DNA of 64,000 nucleotides, from the NCBI GenBank assembly GCA_001584585.1, contig LSYV01000056.1, positions 151,474-215,473 on the forward strand, read 5' to 3'. Of the stretch, positions 19,201 to 30,007 are shown in pieces. Positions within the stretch are counted from its first letter, which is position 1. Each line of letters begins with the position of its first letter. Source of the DNA: Gonium pectorale. Lineage: Eukaryota; Chlorophyta; Chlorophyceae; Chlamydomonadales; Volvocaceae. Under the pieces are notes generated by a model. That model did no database searches. It was given only the letters and a program-made list of their open reading frames with translations, and was not told the origin of the DNA. Both the position numbers and the translations under genes were made by a program.

Positions 19201-22200
19201 TGGTGGTGCCATCGCAATGCAGCACTACTCCGGTGCGACAGCGGCCTTCCCGGGAAAGTGTGCAATAGACGAGCACGCTCTGACGTTGGCAAACAGCAAT
19301 TTGATGGGCAATGTCGCCGCGGGGTTCAGTGGTGGATCGCTCCATGTCTCAGCGGGCACCACAGCTCTGGTTGAGAATGTCACATTCTTGGGTGATCGAA
19401 GCTCTGCTGGGCAGGGCGGTTCCATTTCAGCACGGAACTGCTCCCTTCTAATGCTGTATAACTCACGCATTGTGGGCAGCTCTGCGCTGACTAGTGGAGG
19501 CGGTATGTTCCAGTTTGGCTGTGCATACGTTCACCTTGACAGGGTGAATGTGACTGACTGCACCTCGGGCATGTACGGTGGTGGCTTGTACCTAGGAGGA
19601 TTGGCAGCATCGAATGCCCGCACTTTCAGCCTTGCTGATGGCACTGGCTCTGCTACCCCAAGCAAAGCGGTCCTATCTGGCGTCACAGTCGCCGGGAACA
19701 AGGCCAGCATCAAAGCAGTATTCAGGGGGCTGCAGCTAAGCAATACATCTGAATCGTCATCATCGTCCACATCGGAGGCATCTGGTGATGTGGGTGTTTG
19801 CACCGCTCAGCTGGGCTTCTCCAAGAACTCACGCGGTGGCGGTCTGTATCTAGATGGGGCAGTTGCAGTTGTCCTCAGCCTGAGCGACCTCTCGCGGGCT
19901 AATTACGCAACGCTTGGGGCTGCAATCGCGTCCACCCAGGAATGCAGTTCGGCTTTAACATTGCCCAGCATTCCTGTGTCGGCCTCGGATGACTCCAGCA
20001 CTAGCGATGCCTTTGCGGTAAGTGGGTGTATATATCGTATTGAACTAGTCTATCTATCTGGCAAACGGCGAAGTGATGTTGCACCTGTCTGGAGAGACCT
20101 GAGGTGGCAGCCTATTTGTAGGCTGTCTGGGACACTAGGCACGCCATGCTTTGGCGCCAGGCACTGAAGCGGGGTAGAGACGGCAATCATGACCCTTTAC
20201 CCCGCCCTCCCCCACTCGCATTTCGTCCATGCCCCCCCCCCCGGCTTTAAGGGACGTGTTGCCTGTAACATGTAATTATGTGGACGCAAATCCGCAAAAG
20301 AAATGAAAAGAGAATAGAGTAACGAACACAGTCTATCTAGCGTGGCTGTATGTGACAAAAGCATGGTGATACGTGAATGTCCCAAGTTGCTGGCTATCTA
20401 GCTTGGTAGCGACGCTTTTCCCCTCATTCTGCGCACTATAAGAGTAATCTATCTGAGGGTGAGCAGCCGGTTGACTTTACATGCGAAGATAAAACATTCC
20501 ACTCCTTGGTTTGCAATAATATTGTTTTCCTTGCATGCAGAGGGCTCTCCCGAAGTTCGTGCAATGGACTCAAGCCTGGCGGGCCCTAACCGACAACGAG
20601 CTGGCGCGGTGTTGGGGCTTGATTATCAGCGAAACACTCCTGCCCACGCCTTTGGCCTCACAGGAGCGCACTGAAAACTACGCTTCCTCCTCTCCAAATG
20701 ATAATTCGGTGCGTAATAGCTTTGTTGAGCAAATTCTGCGTTGTGACAAGACAAGTTTTCATGGGCCCGGCGGCTACGTACTCTACCATATCTCTTACAT
20801 ACCGACCGCTGTATGCTTCATATATATCGCGTGCATGCATACATGCAGGCGTTACATCTCTGGCTGCAAGACTCTTCCGCAACTGTGCTGCGTGCTGCAT
20901 GCTCTCCGTGGGGCTTGCTGGCCCGGGTGCGCACCAAGGTGCTGAGCCTGAACACCACAGCCGCTGATGAGGCAGTCCTGGAAAGCGTCAACGCAGCAAT
21001 CACTGAGGCGCGCGCTCTGCAGCTGGATGGAATCGCATCTCCTGCACCTTCGTTATTACCAGGATCGGCTGGTCCAGCCTCCAAGGAACGGTTCCGAGCG
21101 CTCCAGGCTGCCCTGTCTGCTTGTGCAAGCTTTGATCCAGAAGAATCAGGAATAAGCCCTCGGGACAATATCACGTACTATGTTGGCCTGCCCCCCGCTC
21201 GCATGGAGCTCGTCGCACGCGACCGGCACCACGATGGGCGTGCTTGGCAGCTGCAAGCCGGCATGGAGTTCAGTGTCTCCGTACAGTTGGTGGACAGGTT
21301 CGGCCAGGGAATTACGACAGGTGTGCATGGACTACTCGGCAATCATATACGTGTATGGTATGCGCATAGTTCGCGTGTCAGGGCTCTATCTGATTAGCGA
21401 TTGCTGATCCGTTTGCAAGGCTAGCTTAGCTAGCAGGGCAGGCTCTGATGACGGCTGTCTTGGATACGATGCATGTGTGTTACGCAGCGAACATGTATGA
21501 TAGATACCGGATGTCGCTTGGTTGGTGGCAGATGAAGCTATGCCGTAAATAAAGCACACAGTCGCAAACAAGGCAAAGGGTAGGGGCCGCTGTCGTCTCC
21601 ACACCTCTCACATACATACCTTGATTCGATTCCCAATACGTACCTGCATCTACATCCTTATATTACCATATACTGTGTCATGGTTTAGACGCGTAGCAGG
21701 CCACTAATTAAAAATCGCCTTAAGCCTGAGCACATACCGCCAATACTATCGACTTGCAGACATGGACGAGCTGGACATCACGGTTGAGCTGCTGCCCAAG
21801 GACCCGGATGGGTTGCTGGCCCTCCTGCTGCATGGGCTACAAGCTGTGGGCGACAGTAGCCGGCCATGGCTGAACGACACTATCGCCAGCCTGGACCCGG
21901 GTGACGCCAAGGGCAGCAGCCTGACCAAGCGGGTCGCCAGCGGTCGTGTCAGCTGGTTTGACGTGGTGCCGCGCGGCTGGCCGGGAGAGTACAGCCTGGT
22001 GTTTAGAGTCGGTGGGGCTGATGCCCAGAGAGAGGTAAGCTGGTGCATCCATGTTGGCAGGTACATACACTTTGAGGTGACTCGGTGTGTGCGTCAGTGG
22101 TTGCTTGCCTTATCAGTCGCGCGAATTGCACACATCTGTCTGACTGCTTCCCTAACGGCGCGGCATGATACCACGACCACGACCATGAAAACAGGGACTA

Positions 22201-25200
22201 CTAGTAGGGGGTGTCGCCGCTAGGTATATAGCGTCATTAGGTATAGTCACAGTCTGACACCGGTCTATTAGGTTGGACTGTATCTTCACTTCCAACCACT
22301 GCACCATCCGATCTGAATAATGCTGTGGCGGCGGCAGTTCATACATGCAGCATGCAGGCAGGCTTGTGCACGCACTCACGCGTGCAAAGTGCTACTAATA
22401 CATACCATTTTTGGTGAATGATTCTTGTAGCAGGTGGTTCCCTTGGAGGTGCCGGTTGTCCTGCAGCCATGCGCCCAGGGCCAGGAACTTGACCTGGACA
22501 CGGCGCAGAGAGAGGATGCGCCCTCCTGGACCAGCTGCGCCAGCTGCCGGCAGTGGCAGTTCAACCTGTGGGAGGACACTCGTCCCAAGCTCTCAGACCC
22601 CGTGTTTCAGACGCAAAACTACACTGCCACCATGAAGGGCCTGGGTCGCCAGCTGCTGCTGCGTGGAGAGGCCGCATGTATTGCATGCCCCAAGTACGGC
22701 ACCTGTCCGGGGGGCGCTGCTCTGGTCCCGGAGCCTGGCTACTGGCACTCAGCACCCAACTCGACAGCGTTCCATCCCTGCCCCAATCCTCCAGCATGCG
22801 GAGGCGGGGATGAGATGGGCTTCTGGGATGGGCTTCAGTTGCCCATCAATGCTTCTGAGGAATATCCCATCTTACAGAACAACCGCTCTCTGTTGCTAGG
22901 CCTGTGTCAGCTCGAGTGGTACTCGGGGGCTCCTCAGGGCAGCCAGGCAACCGTCAAGTACTACAGTGCCCTGTACGAGCGACAGTCGCCAGCGGCAGTG
23001 GTCAACGGCAGCGCCAGCGCCATCAACGGCAGCGCCAGCAATAGCAGCACGGCGGCGGCTTGTCTGCTGTGGGGTTTATCGCATGGCCACCCGGACTCGT
23101 ACATGCAGCTGCAGTGCGCCGAGGGCTACACGGGGCAGCTGTGCGCCGCCTGCATGCCCGGGTACTACATCAACACGGTATGTAACTATGGACGTACAGT
23201 AGTCGGCACGTATCTTAGTTAGTTACTGCAAGCATGCTCTGGCTGGCCGGTAGGTTCGACCGCCCATACATACATACCTACATGAATGAATGCGTAGGTA
23301 GGGCTGCCTCTATATATCTTACGGCCATGCATGTCACGGCCATATGTCCTTAGGAACTCAAATCAAGTTGAATGTATCGATTTGAACCCCTACTCCCTTG
23401 TTGTATCGTGTGTCATTGTTGGCTGGCTTGGTGCAGGATTTTGAGTGCAAGCCGTGTCCGTCAAGAGCCCGTACCCTCCTGCTGGGGCTGCTCGCGTTCT
23501 TTGGCAACGTGGCACTGGTACTCTACACGACCTACACCAACTTCAAAGACGTCACAGAGGGCGATGCAGCCAAGTCAGATGCAGAGGAGAGGCAACTGTT
23601 CGAGTCCGGAGACGTCATGAAGGTCTGGCGCAACCTTCTATGTGCAAGGACAGACAGTGAACACGTTAGCTAGCTTGGTGGGCGGCCGCGGGTTTGAGTA
23701 TGCAATGCAAGACTTCTTACTATTCCCGCGCTGTAAAAGTGACTGCTGTATTTTCACAAAGGACCCAGCACCGGCATTATTGGCAGAGATCAATGAGTGT
23801 TGCACACAACGAACAGCAGATATATAGATTGTTCGGTCCACATGCTTATATGTAAACGAATGCTCAAGCCTGGCATGTTTGGTGTACGTGTCTCCCCTCA
23901 CAAGTCTTTGCGTGCTTGCTTGCCTTGGCCTTGACGGCCAGGCTTCCGTCTGCCTTGCGTTTGCGTCGCCCTATCGATCTGTCCCCTTGTTCCATCCACA
24001 GGCCATCGTTACGCACATCCAGTACTTCATCATCATCACCCGCCTCAACATCGACTACCCCACCAGCATCACCAAGTCCCAGGCTTTCCTTAACGCCATC
24101 ACAGGAGCTGAAAATTACGTGGCATATAGCCCCTCCTGCCTTCTCCCCCGACGGGACAGCGCAGGGCAGGCGGAGATCCAGCTGCTGGCGGGGCTGATCA
24201 CACCCTGCGTGGTGGCAGTCGTGAGCATGGCCGTCTGGATGCTCAGGTAAGTGGGCACGGGCGTGTCGATAGATGCGAGTTGTGTGGGCCAGGTGCCACC
24301 ATCCCTATGCTGCGAAGGGACTGGCTAGATCTATTATTAGTCTATCTTTATACTTGCCCGAGCAATGCAAGCATATTTCGAGGAATGTTCCGTCGCAGGA
24401 TACGGTGCTATTAGTTCCTTTATCTATTAGTAACAAATGGCAGCGTTGGACTGACGCTCTCGGTTGACCTCCACATGCCTTGGACGCTGATACCGCCGCC
24501 GGGCCTTCTGCCTATTGTTGACGCCCAGATATGTCATCATCAAGTCGCCGAGGCCGCAGCCGCCATCTGCGCCGACTATGCACCCACAGTTCGTGCCGTC
24601 AGTTCCAGTAGACTCAACGTACTACACCGCTGCGGCCGCCAGTGACACGGATGCCTACAGTTATTGTCCGCAGCAGCCCTACACCTCACGTACAGCCAAC
24701 GAAGCCTTTATCTCGTCAGACGCGCCAGTTGGTTGTGCACCTGACAAGGAAGCCGGCGGCGGTAGGGCGCCCGGCCATCAAGCCCGACGCCCGGGTTACA
24801 TAGGCATGGCAGCTGGCCCCTTGGCCGAGGGCACAGACGACACCGCTGGCAGCTGGTATCCTCTTGTTGAGCCTGCTACTGGTGCTGACAGCCCAACGAA
24901 AGCAGGCGATGCATCATTAGAGCCACCAGCCATTCCCGCAAGGATGCCCGTGGTGCCGGGGCCAAGCACAGCCGCCTCTATGCAGTCCAGGGATGAGAGG
25001 CCGCCGCTCACTGCTAAAGACAGCAGACAGCAGCTTCACCCAAAAGTTGAGCCGGCGGGCATAGCGGCGGGCACAGGCTCCCAACAGCAGCAGCAGCAGC
25101 AGCCGCACGTCAGTGTGCCCATGGCGCCCGCGGAATCCGCGCTTCCCCCGGGCCCTGCTGGCCCTCATGCGGGCGATGCACCGCCTACACCTGTATGGCG

Positions 25201-27723
25201 AAATCGCTTCTCGTCTGTATTACGAGCGCTCAGCCTAGCGCGACGGGAAGTTAAGAGGCACAACTCGGTCCTGGAGCGGCTGGACGGGGTGCTGGGCCCC
25301 CTGGCTCAGCTGTGGGTGGTCTTCATGGTGGCAGTCTTTGTTCTGTATCCGGGGCTGGCGCAGGCGGCGCTGAGCGTGTTTGCGTGCTACCGCATTGATG
25401 ACGGCAGCGGCAGCTTCCCTGAAGCTCAGCAGGTTGGCAAAGCGGCGGTGCAAGATAAGAAGGGCGGGGCTGTCTTCTATGCATGTTTGCCTGGCTCGTT
25501 GCCGGCACTTTGCATATGCTACCTCGCCAAAGCAAGGTCGTATTGTTCCGTCCTGATGAACAGTCAATAGGGCGCAAGGAGATAAGCACCCCTTGATTAT
25601 TGGCATACAGCTAATTATATATCATTGCTTGCTCGCTTGCTTGTACTCCGCACGTACGCTCGCACGCCCACAGGCAACCTGGACGTACGGCTACTGGGTT
25701 CGCAACATGCAGCAGGAATGCTACCGCGGAAGGCACCTTAGCACCATCTTGCCCATCGGCATCGCCTCAGTATTTGTATTCTGCCTTCTTCCGCCCGTGG
25801 CCTCCTTCTACTTGGTCTGGCGGATCCGTGATTACCTGCTTGGAGTCAATGACGACACTGCTAAGAAACGGCATTACCGGTTCCTTTATGGGTTCCTCTA
25901 CGAGCGGTATACTGAAAACAAGAGGTATGCGCGCGTATTGGACTATAATGCATGCTTGACCAGACTATATATTGCGACTGCGTGCTTACGAACGTCAACC
26001 TTGTAACCCCAGTGCGTGCTAGGAGCTAGTGATACGCATTGGGGCTGCCTTCCCGGCGGCTGGATGCGTCGCATTATCATAGGTTCGCAATGCGTGCGTG
26101 TATGTAGCACTTATGGTTCTCAGGGACGAATGGGCAGCCTGGAACCGAGTGGGCAGCCTGATGCTGAGCATATCTCGATTTGAATGCTGTCAGCGAGGAA
26201 TGTATGGGTGCATCTTGATGGATGGACTGTATGACCGCTGCCGCGCCCATCCTATACAGGACGCAGAAATACTTCTGGTGGGAGAGTGTGCTGCAGCTTG
26301 AGACTCTGGCTCTGGTGGCTGTTGAGGTGTTTGGGCGTGCCTTAACCGTGTCCCATCAAGCGCTTATGCTACTTGCCGTGTTTATCATCATTGGTAAGAG
26401 CTGCGCTTCTATGCATCCGTCCTCCGCTAGCTGCAATATGTATATATGTGCCTGGAGGGTTGCGCATGTATGCATGTATGGCACGCCGCCACCGGTACGA
26501 ATCACGAATTAACCTTAACAACATGAATAATGCATGCCACTTCCATTCTGTCACACACGCAAGCAGCAGTGGATACGTGACGTACGTGGCCTGACGTGGT
26601 TCAGCCATGCATGCTCCCTCAGTGAATCTGCACCCTGTTGTCGTGATTGCTCGCTCACAGCCCTCGTCAACATGAGCTGCCGGCCCATGCGGACGTCACT
26701 CATGCTTCTCGAGTTCCTGTCGCTGGGCACCCTCAGCCTCACAGTGACCTTGGGGCTCTACTTTGCAGTGGGAGATCCACTTCTCGATACGGCCGGGGTG
26801 AGACCTGTCCTGTCCTAACTTGCTCGGAAATAATTGTGTCAGCCAACAGCCCTTAGTCATGTATAGCTCGCCTGCTTCAACGTGGCCTACCGCTGGCCAT
26901 CCCGCCTTTGGACGGCTCGCTCGATCGGCCATCACGCACTGCACAGAGTCCTGGCTTTACGCGAAGCAGGGCGCAGTTCATCTGCGTGGTGCTCCACAAG
27001 ACCGCAAACGTTTGCATGGGTCCGTTGGCGTGCATTCCCAATTATGTGGGAGCGAGGAGATCTCCACTTCCCCCGCCCCAAGCCAGCCACTAGCCCCACC
27101 CCTATCTGTTGGGGGATGGGGCGCGAGCCCTGATCTACCGATCCGGGACGACTGGCCAGGGACTACCGGTACGACGTAGTTTGGCTCAGTCGTCCGGCAC
27201 GGCTGTGTCAGATCTGACAAGAGGAAACTCGCGCATCAGCTAGCACCGACCAGTGCGGCTACCTATCTAAGAACACTGGCCTACCAGCCTCGTACTGCCG
27301 CCGTACTACCGAACAGTACCGATCGTTGTGCACAAACGCTAGACAGACGAACGTAGGAAACCTAGGTAGGTTTCCGCTACTACGTGCGAAGACCGTCGTG
27401 TTAGTAGGCACAAATATGCAATAGCCGTCCCCGTCCCCGTCACGAGGCTACCCCCCTCTACCGGTACCTCTATAGTCAGTGCCTTCGCTCCTGCCTGCCT
27501 GCAGGTGGTGGTGGGCGCCCTGATCCTGGTCATAAACGTGGCGCTCATTGCGTGCTTCGTGGGGCTGGTGGCCATTGGCTCCCTTCCTACCCTACGGGGC
27601 ACGGTGTGGCCTTGGCTGGCGGACAGGGTGCGGAAGGCTGGGAACGCCTGCTGCCTATGCGGCGGAGCGCCGGAGGTGGGCAAGGAGCCGCAGCTGACGC
27701 TGCCGCCGCAGGATGGCACGTAG
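13123..27723 (+). CDS. giant Pmp-like beta-helix, multi-transmembrane surface protein (plus-strand paralogue)
   Basis: Sixteen exons: 13123-13201, 13281-14677, 15166-17094, 17288-18023, 18447-20017, 20541-20708, 20849-21320, 21760-22034, 22434-23177, 23437-23622, 24002-24246, 24529-25432, 25674-25924, 26260-26393, 26661-26797, 27505-27723; 3148 residues. The short first exon encodes a signal peptide (hydrophobic core LAFVVAIAFV). Residues about 130-1900 are a right-handed beta-helix with many GGA(I/V/L) and FxxN motifs, as in chlamydial Pmp adhesins. Residues 2210-2457 are Cys-rich (CPGG, GYWHSAPNS, CAEGYTGQLCAAC). Predicted membrane helices lie near 2470-2488, 2580-2600, 2860-2886, 2927-2951, 2995-3010, 3018-3033, 3044-3066 and 3077-3103. 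A disordered, Gln-containing loop (about 2610-2850) separates helices 2 and 3. This ectodomain/Cys-rich/multi-helix layout is known from algae and other protists without assigned function. A surface sensor or adhesion role is inference. Confidence 0.82.
20018..20540 (+). other. intron 5 of the plus-strand giant gene, carrying a LINE fragment
   Basis: The donor is GTAAGT after the Ala codon at 20015-20017, and the acceptor is GCATGCAG before 20541; the phase is 0. The minus-strand paralogue has an intron at the same place (36879-37148). The LINE fragment inside lies in sense orientation. Confidence 0.8.
20108..20276 (+). mobile_element. 5'-truncated LINE copy inside an intron
   Basis: The sequence matches 471-628 across the end of ORF2 and the 3' UTR, including the CTGAAGCGGGGTAGAGA block and the final GGACGTG..CCTGTAAC tail. 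By eye identity is roughly 80%. It begins within the last codons of ORF2, the usual 5' truncation of LINE insertions. It has its own in-frame TAG (20118-20120) where the first copy has CAG. Confidence 0.78.
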
Positions 27724-28705
27724 CTGCGTGTGCTGACACATGCGTGCGCGCGTGCGTGGTGGTGCATATCCCAATAGACACCTTTGCACTGTACATACAC
27801 CGCCGCCGCCCAATGACGCCCACAAACACGCACAGAGGCCGGGGCGCATCAGCGAGCTAGGGACTTGCTTGCTTGGCAGCAGTCATGACCCGTAGCGCGT
27901 CCGCCTGGGCCCTATATCAGCCCACTACGTACCACGTGTAGGTAGGTGTGGGCGTGGCGTACGTCACACATACACACGCGCGCACAGCTGTGTACGTATG
28001 TACGGCTGTCCACAGCTCCATCTGCAGTTGCCGGCAGCTGGGCAATTTCTGTACAAGGAAGCAAAGGGGAGGAGTGCGATACTTGGCGGCAGGCTATATA
28101 ATCAATGATGGGATGCACAGATAGTTCAATCCCAAGCTCTCTGGCACCTGCGGCAGCGCTAGCTGTTTGGCGCACCTACCTGCTGTGCTCATTGCTCGAG
28201 GTTGGAGTGCAGCGCACGTGGGTACTCGTACGTACTACTGCTGGGCGTAGGTTTTAAGGAAGCAACGGACGGGGAGGGGGCATGGATGGATGCATGGCTG
28301 GTAATTTTCAAGTTGTGGTCAACGTATCATCTTCGTTACTGCATGCTGGCCGTGCGCATGTGATTATGACTGCTGGCTATCCCAGCTACATCGCTTGTTT
28401 GATTGAGCGACACACGTTGGCACGTACTGGATGCACGGTAGGTAGATCACTGCTGGCTGGATAGATAGGCGGCGGAGGTTGCGGATGGAGCGAGGGGTGG
28501 CTGGGCCGATACATACGATGCATGATGAGTGCGGCTGCTGGTTCATCCCATTTGTTGATTGTGTGTCCATCCCTGTCCTTATGACGTGCTAGTGTGCATA
28601 CATTCGGCGGTACGCTCGTGCACTTTTTCGTAGGGTTCGTTGCACCGCGTGCGCGTTTTCTTTCAAGGTCATTCTTTATTCGCAATGTTGGTTTGCCCCC
28701 ATGGG

Positions 28706-28710
28706 TGTAA
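28706..28710 (+). other. putative poly(A) signal of the plus-strand giant gene
   Basis: First sense TGTAA after the stop at 27721-27723, about 985 bases downstream. The distance is long, so a variant signal nearer the stop is possible. Confidence 0.3.
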
Positions 28711-29075
28711 GTAAGTCAACTACTCATCTAATATATACATCCCCGCCCAGGGAAGCCGCCCTGCTGCCCTTTGTTGTGTGCGAGACGGAACTGTGCTGCC
28801 GGCTGGCTCTTTATGCTTGATCGATGCGGTTTGCATGCGCTTGCATGCTATATGAACGTGTGGGTAGAGTTACAGCAGCCTCTCCTTGCATGGCCATCAG
28901 CTAATAAGGAGAAGGTGAAGGCTTGTTGCAGCGACCCCAGGACTTCCCAAGGAGCTTATTATATACTACGCTGGCCTACAAGGGCGGGGGCGGCATCCAC
29001 GGGAACTAACGAAAATGTCGCCATGGGACATTCGTTCGCTCATGTGCGACGGCGGCGCTCACTTCCTTGCGAAGG

Positions 29076-29080
29076 TTACA
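29076..29080 (-). other. putative poly(A) signal of the minus-strand giant gene
   Basis: TTACA on the plus strand, hence TGTAA on the minus strand. It is the first one after the minus-strand stop at 30008-30010, about 930 bases downstream. Confidence 0.3.
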
Positions 29081-30007
29081 TGACGAGCAGACGATTGATA
29101 CGCGCGCGCCCAGCCAAGCAACCATGTGCATGCAGCAGCAGCAGCAGCAGGGGAGCGGCAGACAGCCAACAACCTGTCAAGATTGAGGGAGGTACAGCGC
29201 ATGTATGTACCCGTATGTTGTCCCAAGCAGGTTAGGCAGCAGGGGCTACATACAAATAAACCAGCAACCAGCGTAGGAGCCCGCCGGAATGGCAACATAA
29301 CACATGCACTCGCCTTACCAACACGGAGCACGAGCCAAACAGGTGCTTCGGCCATCCATGCACTTATGTTCGTTGCAGTAAGAGCAGCGGACTAATACTA
29401 CTGATGATGAACGGCCGAGCGAGGATGGATGGGCTGCATACCAGTACAAGGTTTGGCGCAGTGCTGAGCCCGGGGGCAGTGGCAACGTAACAAAGCTGAC
29501 TGACATACGGTCAACATTGAAATAAAAAATAGAAATTCGCAACAGGCGGTCAATTCATTCTCAGCATCTATCTGCGTGCAAACCAGAAACGTGCATGTAT
29601 GCATCCGGCATCTGCCTATGTACCCCAAGCAATGTATGCGAATATGCCGCACCGCGTAGATGTCCTACCACTACCAAGATGCTCGTTAACCAGCAGCTAT
29701 GCAGCAAAATATCTGCCCCCCTGCCACAAAGCGACAGCTAGCTCGCTGACTGTGAAAGGCATTGCGTACATACCTGCCTGCTGTGGACAGAAGTTGTAAG
29801 GCACATGGGCATCTCATATACGTTGCAGCTGAAGTTGTGCATCGTAATTTTGCCATTGATCAGCACCGAACTCCCCAGGTATGTAGGCCTATCCAAACAT
29901 GGATACGCCTATCTATCTAGGAAGTTCAGATAGCATGGTACAGCGCCTCCGTTAGCTGGTCCATCCGCGCACAGCAAAACAAATCAACTCGCCAACGCCT
30001 CATTCTA

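Larger units (their letters stand above)
27724..30007. other. spacer between the convergent giant genes
   Basis: No recognisable gene. The first TGTAA after the plus-strand stop is at 28706-28710. The first TTACA (TGTAA on the minus strand) after the minus-strand stop is at 29076-29080. If both are used, the 3' UTRs are about 990 and 930 bases long and leave about 365 bases between them. The region is rich in TGCATG, TACGTA and CATACATA motifs but shows no larger repeat. Confidence 0.45.

Noticed and set aside
13123..27723. Bacterial autotransporter or chlamydial origin for the GGA-repeat genes
   Set aside because: The beta-helix motif is Pmp-like, but the genes have 14-15 spliceosomal introns, a eukaryotic-type leader and a multi-helix C-terminus in place of an outer-membrane barrel. 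They are resident algal genes; any ancient transfer cannot be judged here.
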